Assembly: GCA_001464425.1 (NCBI GenBank)
Contig: LNEK01000012.1
Coordinates: 1-64,000 of the forward strand
Source of the DNA: Alphaproteobacteria bacterium Ga0077535
Lineage (GTDB): Bacteria > Pseudomonadota > Alphaproteobacteria > Caulobacterales > Aquidulcibacteraceae
Direction of reading: 5' to 3'
DNA length: 64,000 bases
Part shown: one piece after another, positions 16,086 through 25,419 of the stretch
Layout: each line of letters starts with the position of its first letter
Numbering within the stretch: the first letter of the stretch is position 1
Position numbers and translations under genes: made by a program
The notes under the pieces: model-generated
What the model saw: only the letters and a program-made list of their open reading frames with translations
Database searches by the model: none
Told to the model about the DNA's origin: nothing

Positions 16086-19000
16086 TTATTCTGCCTGCGC
16101 GGGCGCGCCGCCGCCGGAATAGGCGGTCGGCATTTCGCCTTCGCGGGCTTGGTGGCCGCTCTTCAACATCAACTTGCAAATCGCCGGCAGCACGAAGAGC
16201 GTGAGCAAGGTCGCGGTGATGAGACCGCCGATGACGACGGTGGCGAGCGGTTTTTGCACTTCAGCGCCGGTGCCGTGCGCGAGCGCCATCGGCACAAAGC
16301 CGATCGCCGGCACAATGCCGGTCATCAGCACGGCGCGGAATTTCTCACTCATGCCTTCATAGATGGCCTGTTCAAGCGGAAGTCCGAGATCGAGGCGTTT
16401 GTTGATGCCGGTCATCACGACCAAGCCGTTCAACACCGCGACACCGGCGAGACAGATGAAGCCCACGGCCGCGGAGATCGAAAACGACATGCCGGTGATG
16501 AGGAGCGTGAACACCCCGCCCGCGAGGCCAAGCGGCACTGCCGTGTAAACCGCAGCGGCCGCGCGCATGTTGCCGAGCGCCATGTAGAGAATGCCGAAGA
16601 TCAAAAGGAAACACGCAGGCACGATCAGCGCCATGCGCTGGGATGCCGATTGCAGGTTCTGGAACTGACCGCCCCATTCGAGGCGCGCCCCGACCGGCAA
16701 TTGGACTTCCTCGGCGACGCGGCGCTGCGCTTCGGTGACGAATGAGCCCAGGTCGCGGCCACGCACGTTGGATTGCACAACGACGCGCCTTGATCCGTTT
16801 TCGCGGCTGACTTGGTTGAGGCCTTCCGAGAACGAGAAGGTCGCCACTTCACGAAGTGGAATCGATTGGCGCATGCCTTCGCCTTCTTCATGCAACATCA
16901 CCGGGAGTGCGCCGACGGCGTCGAGATCGTCGCGCACCGCGTCAGGCAAGCGCACCACCACATCGAAACGGCGGTCGCCTTCGAAGACGAGACCGGCTTC
17001 GCGTCCGCCCATCGCCGTCGCCACGGTGTCAGTGACGTCCTGTAGCGAAAGGCCGTAGCGGGCGATGGCGTCGCGATCGAAGGTGACGTCGAGGGTTGGA
17101 AAGCCCCCGGTCTGCTCGACTTTGACGTCGGCTGCGCCATCGATCGACTGCAGCACCGCAGCAATCTGTCCAGCGACCCGGCTCATTTCGGTGAGGTCTT
17201 CGCCGTAAAGCTTGATCGCGACATCGCCGCGCACCCCGGCGATGAGCTCGTTGAAGCGCATCTGGATTGGTTGGCTGAATTCGTACCCATTGCCGACAAG
17301 CTGGGTGATCCGCGCCTCGATGCGGGCCATGAGCTCAGCCTTGCTTTCGTTGCGATCGGGCCATTCTGAGCGCGGGCGCAGGATCACGAACGAATCCGAG
17401 ATGTTGACCGGCATCGGATCTGAGGCGACTTCGGCCGTGCCGGTCTTGGAGAAGACGACCAGCACTTCGGGAAATTCGCTGATCGCCGCTTCGACGCGCT
17501 GCTGCATCGCGGTTGATTGCTGCAATGATGTCGACGGAATACGCACCGCCTGTATAGCGAAATCCTGTTCGTCGAGCTGCGGGATAAATTCCTGGCCCAA
17601 GGTGAAGAAAAGCGCGGCAGCGACGGCAAAGACGGCGACGCCGCCGCCGATGACCGGGAGCGGGCGCCGGATCGAGGCGGCGAGGGCCGGCTCGTAAGCC
17701 TTTCGCGCCATCGCCAGCGGTTTGACTTCCTTTTCAGAGACCTTGCCGCTGATCAAGACGGCGACCATCGCCGGCACGAAGGTCAGCGAAAGAATGAACG
17801 CCGCGCCCAGCGCCAGCAGGAGCGTGATCGCCATCGGCGAGAACATCTTGCCTTCGACGCCCGAGAAGGTGAGGAGCGGCATGAATACGAGGAAGATGAT
17901 GATCTGGCCGAAGATCGTCGGCTTGATCATCTCGCGGCTGGCTTCAAGCGTCTCATAGAGACGCTCCTGCAACGTCAGCAATCTCCCTTCATGATGCTGT
18001 CGCTCCGCTAATCGTCGGAGACAATTTTCGATGATGATGACCGAGCCGTCGACGATGAGGCCGAAATCGAGCGCACCCAGGCTCATCAAATTGCCAGAGA
18101 CGCCGAAGATATTCATGCCGATCGAGGTCATCAGCATCGAGAATGGGATGATGAGCGTGGCGATGATCGCGGCGCGAACATTGCCTAGCATCAAAAAGAG
18201 CACGGCGGCGACGAGGAGCGCGCCTTCAGCCAGGTTCCGCTCGACCGTGGCGATGGTGGCGTTCACCAGCTTCGAGCGGTCATAAACGACGTCGACGATA
18301 ATGCCCGCCGGCAGTGTCGCGGTGATTTCTTCAAGCCGCTCAGCGGCCGCTGCCGCGACCGTGCGGCTATTGCCGCCAGTGATCATCAGCACAGTGCCGA
18401 TGACGACTTCCTGGCCATTGGCGGTTGCAGCGCCGGTGCGGAGATCGCCGCCGACGCGCACATTGGCGACATCACGCACCGTGACCGGCACGCCGTCCCG
18501 TGTGGCGACGACGGCCTCGGAAATCTCTTCAAGTGTACGAATGCGGGCGTCGGCGCGAACGAGGAAGCTTTCGCCGCCGCGCTGGACGAAGTTGGCGCCG
18601 ACCGAGATATTCGCGCGCTCTAGCGCGTCCGCCAACTCAGAAAACGAGATGCCATAGGCGCTTAGAGCGCCGGTGTCGGGCTCGATGACATATTGCTTTT
18701 CATAACCGCCGATCGAGTCGATGCCGGCGACGCCGCTCACAGCGCGCATCTGCGGCCGGACGACCCAATCCTGCACTGTCCGCAAGTAAGCGGCCTGCGA
18801 GACCGGATCCGCGAGAAGCTCGCCCTGAGGCGTGCGGTAGGTTGTAGCGTTGATCCAGCCCGAACCATCGGCGCCGACTTGGCGCTCATCGCCTTCGGCG
18901 TAGCGCACCGTCCACATCAGCACTTCGCCCAGACCTGTGGAGATCGGGCCCATCTGCGGCTCAACGCCCTCGGGCAGGCTTTCACGCGCGGCCGTGAGGC

Positions 19001-19337
19001 GTTCGGCGACCTGTTGACGTGCGAAATAGATGTCGACGCTGTCGGCGAAAACGACGGTGACTTGGGAAAATCCGTTGCGCGAGATCGAGCGCGTGGTCTC
19101 CATGCCTACAATGCCGGACATGGCCGTCTCCACCGGATAGGTGACGAGTCGCTCGACATCCAGTGGGCCGAAAGCGGGCGCGACGGTATTGATCTGAACC
19201 TGGCGGTTGGTGATGTCCGGCACCGCGTCGATCGGCAGGCGGATGATGTTGAAGACGCCGATTGCCGCGACCACGAGCGTGATCGCGATAACAACCCAGC
19301 GGGCTTTGACGGCGAGTTCGAGAAGACGGCTGATCAT
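16086..19337 (-). CDS. czcA: CzcA-type heavy metal efflux RND transporter
   Basis: Inner-membrane proton-driven pump of 1083 residues with twelve predicted membrane helices and two large periplasmic loops. In helix 4 it has ALDFGLIVDGSVIIIEN near residue 421; the DFG...DG...EN form is the one seen in the Zn/Co/Cd or Ni subgroups of HME-RND pumps, not in CusA. The adaptor gene lies 40 bp upstream and the outer membrane factor before it. The exact metal is not decided by sequence. Confidence 0.92.
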   Translation of the reverse strand: MISRLLELAVKARWVVIAITLVVAAIGVFNIIRLPIDAVPDITNRQVQINTVAPAFGPLDVERLVTYPVETAMSGIVGMETTRSISRNGFSQVTVVFADSVDIYFARQQVAERLTAARESLPEGVEPQMGPISTGLGEVLMWTVRYAEGDERQVGADGSGWINATTYRTPQGELLADPVSQAAYLRTVQDWVVRPQMRAVSGVAGIDSIGGYEKQYVIEPDTGALSAYGISFSELADALERANISVGANFVQRGGESFLVRADARIRTLEEISEAVVATRDGVPVTVRDVANVRVGGDLRTGAATANGQEVVIGTVLMITGGNSRTVAAAAAERLEEITATLPAGIIVDVVYDRSKLVNATIATVERNLAEGALLVAAVLFLMLGNVRAAIIATLIIPFSMLMTSIGMNIFGVSGNLMSLGALDFGLIVDGSVIIIENCLRRLAERQHHEGRLLTLQERLYETLEASREMIKPTIFGQIIIFLVFMPLLTFSGVEGKMFSPMAITLLLALGAAFILSLTFVPAMVAVLISGKVSEKEVKPLAMARKAYEPALAASIRRPLPVIGGGVAVFAVAAALFFTLGQEFIPQLDEQDFAIQAVRIPSTSLQQSTAMQQRVEAAISEFPEVLVVFSKTGTAEVASDPMPVNISDSFVILRPRSEWPDRNESKAELMARIEARITQLVGNGYEFSQPIQMRFNELIAGVRGDVAIKLYGEDLTEMSRVAGQIAAVLQSIDGAADVKVEQTGGFPTLDVTFDRDAIARYGLSLQDVTDTVATAMGGREAGLVFEGDRRFDVVVRLPDAVRDDLDAVGALPVMLHEEGEGMRQSIPLREVATFSFSEGLNQVSRENGSRRVVVQSNVRGRDLGSFVTEAQRRVAEEVQLPVGARLEWGGQFQNLQSASQRMALIVPACFLLIFGILYMALGNMRAAAAVYTAVPLGLAGGVFTLLITGMSFSISAAVGFICLAGVAVLNGLVVMTGINKRLDLGLPLEQAIYEGMSEKFRAVLMTGIVPAIGFVPMALAHGTGAEVQKPLATVVIGGLITATLLTLFVLPAICKLMLKSGHQAREGEMPTAYSGGGAPAQAE

Positions 19338-19377
19338 GACGTTGTTTCCGGACGGAGGTGCGAAGGACGAGCGGCGA

Positions 19378-20358
19378 TCAGTGATGATCGGCAGCGCTCG
19401 CCCCCAATTGCGATTTGATGAGGAAGGCGTTCTGCGAAACGTAGCTTTCGCCCGCTGTAAGGCCGGCAGTGATCTCGACGCTATCGCGGCTTGCGCGGCC
19501 CACCGTTACATCGCGCGGCTCGTAAGTATCTTCGCTGACGCGCACGAAGACGACCGTTCGTCCTTCGAATGTTTGCACCGCGTCGACGGGTACAACGACG
19601 GCCGCGTCCTGGCTTGCCAGCACCACGTTGGCGCGGATCGCCATGCCGGGACGGAGCCCGGAGGCGCCGCTCACCGCGATCGGCGCGCGTGCAATCAGTG
19701 TTTGCGAGTGCGAGTCTGCCGTTGGCAGAACAGAGGCAAGGCGCGCTTGCGTGGGCGCCGAACCATCTAGGGCGGTGATGATGACGGCTTGGCCGGCGGA
19801 GACGCGGCCCACATCGCGCGGCACGACGTTCAGTTCGGCTTGCAAGCGCGTCAGGTCGCCCACAACAAAGAGTGGCGCTTCGCCGGTGACGTCGCCGATA
19901 TTGGTCTGACGTTCCAGCACGACGCCTGAGATCGGCGTCACGACGGAATATGTTTGAAGGCTTTCCGAACTCTCGACGCGCGCGAGCGTTGTACCGCGCT
20001 GAACGGTGTCGCCGATATTGTGCTGCACTGCGCGCACTGGGCCAGGGTAGGGCGCGTGGATCTCGGCGCGCGCCGCGGGCTGGAGCATGATCCGGCCTGT
20101 CAGGCTCAAGGTTTCTTGGAGTGCGCCTGGACCGGCTTGCGAGACGACGATCTGCGAGGCTTCGGCTGAGGCGGCCGTGATGGTGATGCGGTCGGCGCCT
20201 TCTTCTTCGGCGTGACCTTCTTCGCTTTCTTCGCCTTCATGGCCGGCTTCTGCGCCTGCCTTTTCACTATCGGCTTCGCTGTTGCCGCAAGAGGATGCGC
20301 CCAGCGCCAATATCAGCGCCAGAGGTGCGAGCGCCAGTTTCATCGATGACTTCTTCAT
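19378..20358 (-). CDS. czcB: CzcB-type periplasmic adaptor of the RND pump
   Basis: 326-residue membrane fusion protein. The N-terminus (LALILALGASSC) resembles a lipoprotein signal with Cys24. It is followed by an acidic, His-containing linker rich in Glu (EGEESEEGHAEEE), then the lipoyl/barrel-sandwich, beta-barrel and membrane-proximal domains. Its ATG overlaps the end of czcC (ATGA). The acidic linker may gather metal ions for the pump. Confidence 0.9.
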   Translation of the reverse strand: MKKSSMKLALAPLALILALGASSCGNSEADSEKAGAEAGHEGEESEEGHAEEEGADRITITAASAEASQIVVSQAGPGALQETLSLTGRIMLQPAARAEIHAPYPGPVRAVQHNIGDTVQRGTTLARVESSESLQTYSVVTPISGVVLERQTNIGDVTGEAPLFVVGDLTRLQAELNVVPRDVGRVSAGQAVIITALDGSAPTQARLASVLPTADSHSQTLIARAPIAVSGASGLRPGMAIRANVVLASQDAAVVVPVDAVQTFEGRTVVFVRVSEDTYEPRDVTVGRASRDSVEITAGLTAGESYVSQNAFLIKSQLGASAADHH

Positions 20359-21674
20359 TGGTGAGCCTCCTGCTCGGGGAGCATGTCGCCGAAGCGCGCC
20401 GTCAAGCGATCGAGGGCGGCTTCGTTGTTGTGATAGGATTGAAGGGAATCGACGCGCGCTTGGCGCGCGTCCGAAAGCGCGCGCTGCGCTTCCAGCACAT
20501 CGAGATAGGAAAATGCGCCGCGATTATAGCCGTCTTGCGCGAGCTCAAGCGCGCGCTCGGCTTGTGGAATGACTTGATCCTCGGTCGCGGTGATGGCGGC
20601 GGAATCCGCGGCAATGGCGCGCTGCAGCGCCGCGAATTCGCGCATCAAAGTGCGCCGGCCCGCTTCGAGGTCGAACTCAGCGCGGCGCTGCTCTGCGCGT
20701 GCGCGGGCGACCGAGCCCTGATTGCGGTCGAAAATGCCGAGCGGGATCGACACGCCTGCGACCAACGCGCCTTCGTCATTGTCGGCGGCGAATTGACGAT
20801 AGCCGAAGCTCAAAGTTGGGTTTTGCCAAGCGAGCGAGCGTTCGACGCCGATCGCGGCGTTGGCGCGGTCGCGCTGAGCGGCGAGGCGGGCAAGATCGGG
20901 CGTGGCCTCGCCCGGTTCGGCATGATCGTGCTCGCCCGCGCGCGGCAGCGCGAAGTCCGCAGGGATGAGCGAAAAGCCGGTATCGCCGCCCAAAAGTGAA
21001 GCGAGCGTCGCGCGGGCGTTGGCGGCTTCGGCTTGCGCGCGCGTCAAGGCGATGCGTGCTTCGGCGAGGCCTGCTTCGGCGCGCGCGCCGGCCATCAGCG
21101 GATCGCGCGCGGCGGCGACGCGGCGCGCGACGGATGTATTCAACGCTTCAGCGGTGCGCAGCCGTTCCTCAGCGATGAGCACCAGTTCGGCGGCGGCGAG
21201 TGCATCGTAATAGGCGGTCTGGACGTCGCGGATGAGGTCGAGCCCGCGCACCGCCCGCTCAAGTTCAGCGCCGCGCAATTCACGATCGGCGAGCCGAATG
21301 CGAGCGCTGCGGCGACCGCCGAGTTCCACCTCCTGCGAAAGCGAAAAGGTCGTTTCGGCGCCGTCGAACCCGCGCAGATCTCCTTCGCCGTTGAAATTCT
21401 CGACTTCGGCATCGAGGGTCGGGTTTGGCCTTACCCGCGCTTGGCGCAAGCCGCCGCGCGCTGCATCGACACCGGCATCGGCGGCGCGAAGGCCTGGATC
21501 GGCTTCGATGGCGCGGCCGATCGCGTCCTGCAGCGTGAGCGGGGCTGCTTCCTGAGCGTGCGCCGCGACGCTCAGCATAGGGACTGCCGCGATGAATGGC
21601 GCAAGGCCCAGGCTGGCCGAAGCGAGGTAGCGTGCAAGACGCGCGGATGCGCGCCGACGGTATTGAGAAGTCAT
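20355..21674 (-). CDS. czcC: CzcC/TolC-family outer membrane efflux protein
   Basis: 439 residues with a signal peptide and two long helical coiled-coil repeats typical of OEP/TolC proteins (for example RRLQARVRPNPTLD-like GLRQARVRPNPTLDAEVENF and GLRAADAGVDAARG). It forms the outer membrane channel of the Czc pump; the adaptor and pump genes follow in the same operon. A small secreted protein gene lies 53 bp upstream. Confidence 0.9.
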   Translation of the reverse strand: MTSQYRRRASARLARYLASASLGLAPFIAAVPMLSVAAHAQEAAPLTLQDAIGRAIEADPGLRAADAGVDAARGGLRQARVRPNPTLDAEVENFNGEGDLRGFDGAETTFSLSQEVELGGRRSARIRLADRELRGAELERAVRGLDLIRDVQTAYYDALAAAELVLIAEERLRTAEALNTSVARRVAAARDPLMAGARAEAGLAEARIALTRAQAEAANARATLASLLGGDTGFSLIPADFALPRAGEHDHAEPGEATPDLARLAAQRDRANAAIGVERSLAWQNPTLSFGYRQFAADNDEGALVAGVSIPLGIFDRNQGSVARARAEQRRAEFDLEAGRRTLMREFAALQRAIAADSAAITATEDQVIPQAERALELAQDGYNRGAFSYLDVLEAQRALSDARQARVDSLQSYHNNEAALDRLTARFGDMLPEQEAHQ

Positions 21675-21727
21675 GGAAATTCCGCGATGCGTGAAAGGTC
21701 ACGCGCCGCAGAAGAGCCCGCGGCGCC

Positions 21728-22114
21728 TTAGACGATCGCGGTGTTTCGTGGCGGACGCTCTAGCCCCTGCGGCGCGCGATCGCGCGCATCGTCATTGGCG
21801 TGCGCCGGCAGCAGAGTCTGAGCGATTTGCGTAGGCGCGCTTGCCGCCGCCAATGCAGGCGTCGTGCCGTTGTGCGCCGCGCAGCAATGGTGGCCTTGCT
21901 GCGTGGGCGCGCCGGGCGCCCTGCTGTCATCTTGGTCGGCGCCGTCGTCCACGATGTTCGCGTTTGCGATGTCAGCGAGCGTGGTCACACTAGCTTGCTC
22001 GCAAATATCGGCCGCATGCGCGGCCGATACAGACTCCAGTGTGGCGAACGCCATGAGCGCGACGCACAGCGCCGCGATCCAGCTTCTCCACAATGGTCCA
22101 GTCCGCGACCGCAC
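21728..22114 (-). CDS. Small secreted HCC-motif protein heading the czc operon
   Basis: 128 residues with a signal peptide (SWIAALCVALMAFATLESVSAAHA). The mature part is low in predicted structure, rich in Ala, Asp and Pro, and has GHHCCAAHNG. I do not recognise a family. Its place just before czcC mirrors the HDCC-containing small protein before the Cus-type tolC gene at 27248. A periplasmic metal-binding or sensing role is inferred only. Confidence 0.65.
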   Translation of the reverse strand: MRSRTGPLWRSWIAALCVALMAFATLESVSAAHAADICEQASVTTLADIANANIVDDGADQDDSRAPGAPTQQGHHCCAAHNGTTPALAAASAPTQIAQTLLPAHANDDARDRAPQGLERPPRNTAIV

Positions 22115-22268
22115 TACAAGACTTCCTTAATCCAGCCGGCAGAATCGGCGTGCCCGCTATATAGAGGGCCAAATCGGCTGACGAACAGTAAATACACCAT
22201 CATGCACGTGTTCAACGCACGCCATGTCGCAGGACCCAAGCTTGCGTGCGGGCGGACGTTATTCTGTA

Positions 22269-22895
22269 TCACGACGCGGCCGCGGCGGTTTCTAGGCGCG
22301 CCTGCCTAAAGATGCTCCAGGCGCCGCTGAGGAAGAGCGCGCACATGACGAGGCCCACCGCGAAGTCGGGCCAAGGCGACAGCGTCGCGGCGGTGACAGC
22401 AGCTGCGGCGATGACCAGCACGTTGCCGAAGGCGTCGTTGCGCGAGCAGAGCCAGACTGAGCGAAGATTGGCGTCGCTGTTGCGGAAGCGGAGCAGGAGA
22501 ACAACTGCGCCCAAATTGACCGCCAGCGCGAGCGCGCCAATGAACCCCATCGGTTCTGCGAGCGGCGCGACCGGCGCCATGAGCTTGAGCGTCGCCATGA
22601 CGAGAATGAAAAGACCCATGCCGAGCATCGCGGCGCTTTTGATAAAGGCTGCGCGCGTGCGCACCGCTTGCGATTTGCCGACGGCCCAGAGCGTTACGCC
22701 ATAGGTCGCGGCGTCGGCCGCGAAGTCGAGCGCATCCGCTTGCAGCGCAAGCGAGCCGACGGCGTGGCCGCCGATCATCTCCACCGCAAACATCGCTGCG
22801 TTGGCGACGAGGACGGCCCAAAGAATACGCCGCGCCTGTGCATCGACGGGCGCCGGGCCAACCTTGCCGCAACCGCTCTCGCAACATTCATTCAT
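22269..22895 (-). CDS. Cation diffusion facilitator (CDF) family transporter, short form
   Basis: 208 residues with about six membrane helices and the metal-site aspartates of CDF proteins (ALQADALDFAADA and SRNDAFGN). It starts with a Cys-rich MNECCESGCGK, which could bind metal. The usual cytoplasmic C-terminal domain is missing, as in several short members. It would export a divalent metal in exchange for protons. The gene starts at the stop of the SAM methyltransferase gene and belongs to the MerR-controlled set. Confidence 0.85.
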   Translation of the reverse strand: MNECCESGCGKVGPAPVDAQARRILWAVLVANAAMFAVEMIGGHAVGSLALQADALDFAADAATYGVTLWAVGKSQAVRTRAAFIKSAAMLGMGLFILVMATLKLMAPVAPLAEPMGFIGALALAVNLGAVVLLLRFRNSDANLRSVWLCSRNDAFGNVLVIAAAAVTAATLSPWPDFAVGLVMCALFLSGAWSIFRQARLETAAAAS

Positions 22896-23569
22896 CAGTG
22901 TTGCTCCTTGGGGCCGGCGTGGTTGGCGAAATAGAGCGAGATAGAACCGGTGGGCGTCGGGATCACTTGGCGCTCCGTGACAGCGTTGAAGCCCGCGTCC
23001 CGCATCAACTCGGGGAGAATGCCTTCGGCGTTTGGCGTCGTATTCTCAAACCCATCCAGTCGTTGGACTTGCTTAAAGAGCACGCGCATCAAGGCGGTGC
23101 GCTGGAGGCCGTAATCGGCGACATGGAGTTCGCCATTCGTGGTGAGCATGTCATGCATCGCGTGAAGACCCGCGCGCTTTTCCGCCATGGGCGTTTGATG
23201 GAAGACGAGGCTCGACACGGCTTTGTCGACCGGACGCCCGATGAGCGCGGCGGCGTCGCGCGCAAAGCCTTGGATGAATTTTATGTCGAGCCCAGCGCGT
23301 TTTGCTTTTGCGCGTGCGCGTTCAAGGACGTCGGCGTCCGGATCGACGCCAATAACGCGGGCGCCAGGCGCCGCGCGCTTGATGGCGAGCGCCAATGTGC
23401 CGGTCCCGCAGCCTATGTCGACGATGTGTTCGCCCGCGCGCGGCGCAATCTGGCGCACCAACGCGCTTCGCCAGCGCCCTTCGCGCGTCATCAATGCGAT
23501 GGCGGCGTCATAGAGGGGCGTCAGCGCGCTGTGTCCGAGCGCCGGCGTGAATTGCTCGGATGCGCTCAT
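22895..23569 (-). CDS. Class I SAM-dependent methyltransferase
   Basis: 224 residues from the ATG at 23569, inside a longer open frame whose extra N-terminus comes from the upstream gene in another frame. Motif I is HIVDIGCGTGTLALAIK, then GVDPDADVLERARAKA. The substrate is not known. It overlaps the ICMT-like gene by 4 bp and the CDF gene by 1 bp. In a MerR-regulated transporter operon the substrate could be a metal-related metabolite or a lipid, but I see nothing decisive. Confidence 0.85.
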   Translation of the reverse strand: MSASEQFTPALGHSALTPLYDAAIALMTREGRWRSALVRQIAPRAGEHIVDIGCGTGTLALAIKRAAPGARVIGVDPDADVLERARAKAKRAGLDIKFIQGFARDAAALIGRPVDKAVSSLVFHQTPMAEKRAGLHAMHDMLTTNGELHVADYGLQRTALMRVLFKQVQRLDGFENTTPNAEGILPELMRDAGFNAVTERQVIPTPTGSISLYFANHAGPKEQH

Positions 23570-24192
23570 GTCAGGCGCCCGTGAGGCCGGTCGTCTCGGC
23601 CGAACCAACGTCCGACGTGCGCCGCGTAATGTTCGTAAGCATCGCCATGCTTTTCGCGCAGGGCTTCTTCTTCGATGCGGACTTGGATGAGGCTCAACGT
23701 CCAGGTCAGCGTGAAGACCGCCGCCGTCACTAGATGCGGCGACCAAATGAGCAGCGCCAAGCTTGCGCCGATCATGCCGGCAAAGATCGGGTTGCGCGAC
23801 CAGCGAAAGACGCCGTGCGAGACAAGCGCGCCTGGGCCTTCGGCGGGCACGCCGACGCGCCACGATGCGCCCATCTGAATTTGCGCCACGGCGATGAGCG
23901 CGACTGAGGCGATGAAGATCAACGCCGACAGCCAACGCAGAGCTGGAAGCGTCGCCCAGTCGGGGCGTGCGAGCGCTGTTTCCCAATTGGGCGCAAGCCA
24001 AGTGAGCGCCGCAGCTGCAAGAGCTGCGAAGACAGCCATTTTCCAATGCCGTTCGGCGACGCTTTGGATTGGAGCGTGGCGGGTGAAAGCGAACGCCGTG
24101 ACGCCATGTTTCCGGGCAACCTGGCGCACCCGCCAGGCGGAAAGACCGATAATGGCGAGCAGGGCGGCAAGCGGTAGCCAATCGGGCGGCAT
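23566..24192 (-). CDS. Membrane methyltransferase of the isoprenylcysteine carboxyl methyltransferase (ICMT) family
   Basis: 208 residues with five or so hydrophobic segments and the family C-terminal motif: GVFRWSRNPIFAGM, then EEEALREKHGDAYEHYAAHVGRWFGR. Bacterial members of this family methylate unknown membrane substrates and are frequent in metal-resistance gene sets. It is the first gene after the MerR-type promoter at 24220-24250 and is followed by another methyltransferase and a CDF transporter. Confidence 0.85.
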   Translation of the reverse strand: MPPDWLPLAALLAIIGLSAWRVRQVARKHGVTAFAFTRHAPIQSVAERHWKMAVFAALAAAALTWLAPNWETALARPDWATLPALRWLSALIFIASVALIAVAQIQMGASWRVGVPAEGPGALVSHGVFRWSRNPIFAGMIGASLALLIWSPHLVTAAVFTLTWTLSLIQVRIEEEALREKHGDAYEHYAAHVGRWFGRDDRPHGRLT

Positions 24193-24219
24193 GTAAGACC
24201 TCGCAAATCAGAGGCCCAT

Positions 24220-24250
24220 CCTCTACATTTTCTAGTCACTAGAGGATCAA
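24220..24250 (-). promoter_or_regulatory. MerR-type promoter with 19-bp spacer and dyad operator
   Basis: On the minus strand: -35 TTGATC (24250-24245), a 19-bp spacer, then -10 TAGAGG (24225-24220). Within the spacer is the perfect inverted repeat TCTAG-TCA-CTAGA (24231-24243 on the plus strand). An over-long 19-bp spacer with a central dyad is the hallmark of promoters that MerR proteins untwist. It points at the ICMT-methyltransferase-CDF operon; the divergent merR gene starts at 24257. Confidence 0.85.
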
Positions 24251-24256
24251 GCGCAA

Positions 24257-24736
24257 ATGTTGGCCATCGGCACGGTCGCCCGGCGGACCGGGATCAAAAT
24301 CCCCACCATTCGCTTTTACGAGCAGGAAGGGCTGATTGAGGCCCCGCCGCGCACCGAGAGCGGGCGACGGCTTTATTCGGCTCATGCCGTGCGCCGGCTC
24401 AGCTTTATTCGTCATGCCCGCGATCTCGGATTTGAACTGGATGACGTCCGCTCGCTGCTCGATCTCTCGGATCAGCCTGACCGGACCTGCGCCGATGTCG
24501 ACCAGATCGCGCGTCTGCACCTCGATGAAGTCGAGGCCCGGATCGAGCGACTGCGCGCGCTGAAACGAGAGTTGACGCGCATTGTGTCATCCTGCGCGGG
24601 GGGAAAGACGGCTGAGTGCCGCATCATTGAGGCGCTTGCCGATCACGAGCATTGCGCGGCGCCTCATCCAACGCCGGCCAAGGCGGTGAAAAAAAGGCGC
24701 AAATCGCCAAAGTCTTCGAAGAAGCATCGAATGTGA
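24257..24736 (+). CDS. MerR-family metal-responsive regulator
   Basis: 159 residues: N-terminal winged helix (IGTVARRTGIKIPTIRFYEQEGLI), dimerisation helix, and a metal loop SCAGGKTAEC (Cys-x7-Cys) followed by a third Cys in DHEHC. This layout matches regulators for divalent metals such as Zn, Cd, Pb or Co. The tail is Lys/Arg-rich. It is transcribed away from the ICMT operon and overlooks the operator at 24231-24243, which it should bind. Confidence 0.92.
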   Translation: MLAIGTVARRTGIKIPTIRFYEQEGLIEAPPRTESGRRLYSAHAVRRLSFIRHARDLGFELDDVRSLLDLSDQPDRTCADVDQIARLHLDEVEARIERLRALKRELTRIVSSCAGGKTAECRIIEALADHEHCAAPHPTPAKAVKKRRKSPKSSKKHRM

Positions 24737-24783
24737 GCCGCGCTGCGTTGAAGAATCAAAGGCTGCTGACTGCGGAGGGCGAC

Positions 24784-25419
24784 CTACCATTTCAGGGCGC
24801 GCCCTATAACCAGAGCGCCGATCGCAGCACAGAATAGGATCGCCGCCAAATACCAACTCGCCACGTAGAGTGCGGAATCCATCGGACAGCAACTCGCATA
24901 AGCGATCGCCGCCAGCGCACCGGACGTTGCGCCAATCGCGGCGCCTGCGAGCGTCAAACGGGTTGGGCCAAGTCCGCGCACGGCTAGCGTCAGCGCCGCC
25001 GCGATCGGCAGCGCCAAGAGGGGAATGCGATAGAGGCACTCGGGCACGCCCCCGCCCACCCAGGCGTGCATGCGCGCTTCGGGCGGTGTGAGCAGCAACG
25101 CGGCGGCGGCAATGACAACGCTCACTACTGCAAACAGCATCGCCGGCGCAAACACATGCCTGATCTGCGTGTTGGGGCGCGCCAGCTCGAACAGAAGTGG
25201 TGCGGCGGCGGCGGCAGCGGCCAGGCCGAACGCCCCCTTCAACATGACGACCGGTATCGAACTGCCAAGATCGTCGCGGAATCCGAACAGGAGCGGCACA
25301 AGCCCAATCGCGGCGGCAAGACCCAAGCCCGCGGCGATGACGATCCTCCGTTCGACGACGCCGCGCTTCTGTGCGCCGGCGCCGCGCGCAAGCGCGGCGA
25401 CGAGATTTTCGGTCTTCAT
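24784..25419 (-). CDS. NrsF-type anti-sigma factor (DUF1109)
   Basis: 211 residues with six predicted membrane helices and the family features: CCPMDSALYVASWY near the end and VPECLYRIPLLALPIA. In Caulobacter, NrsF holds an ECF sigma factor (SigF) at the membrane and two Cys are needed for response to chromium and cadmium; CC at about residue 172 and C in VPEC are candidates here. Its ATG overlaps the sigma gene stop. Confidence 0.85.
   Translation of the reverse strand: MKTENLVAALARGAGAQKRGVVERRIVIAAGLGLAAAIGLVPLLFGFRDDLGSSIPVVMLKGAFGLAAAAAAAPLLFELARPNTQIRHVFAPAMLFAVVSVVIAAAALLLTPPEARMHAWVGGGVPECLYRIPLLALPIAAALTLAVRGLGPTRLTLAGAAIGATSGALAAIAYASCCPMDSALYVASWYLAAILFCAAIGALVIGRALKW

Noticed and set aside
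23570-24181. N-terminal extension of the methyltransferase to 428 residues
   Set aside because: This stretch is the ICMT-like gene in another frame; the methyltransferase begins at 23569 with MSASEQF.
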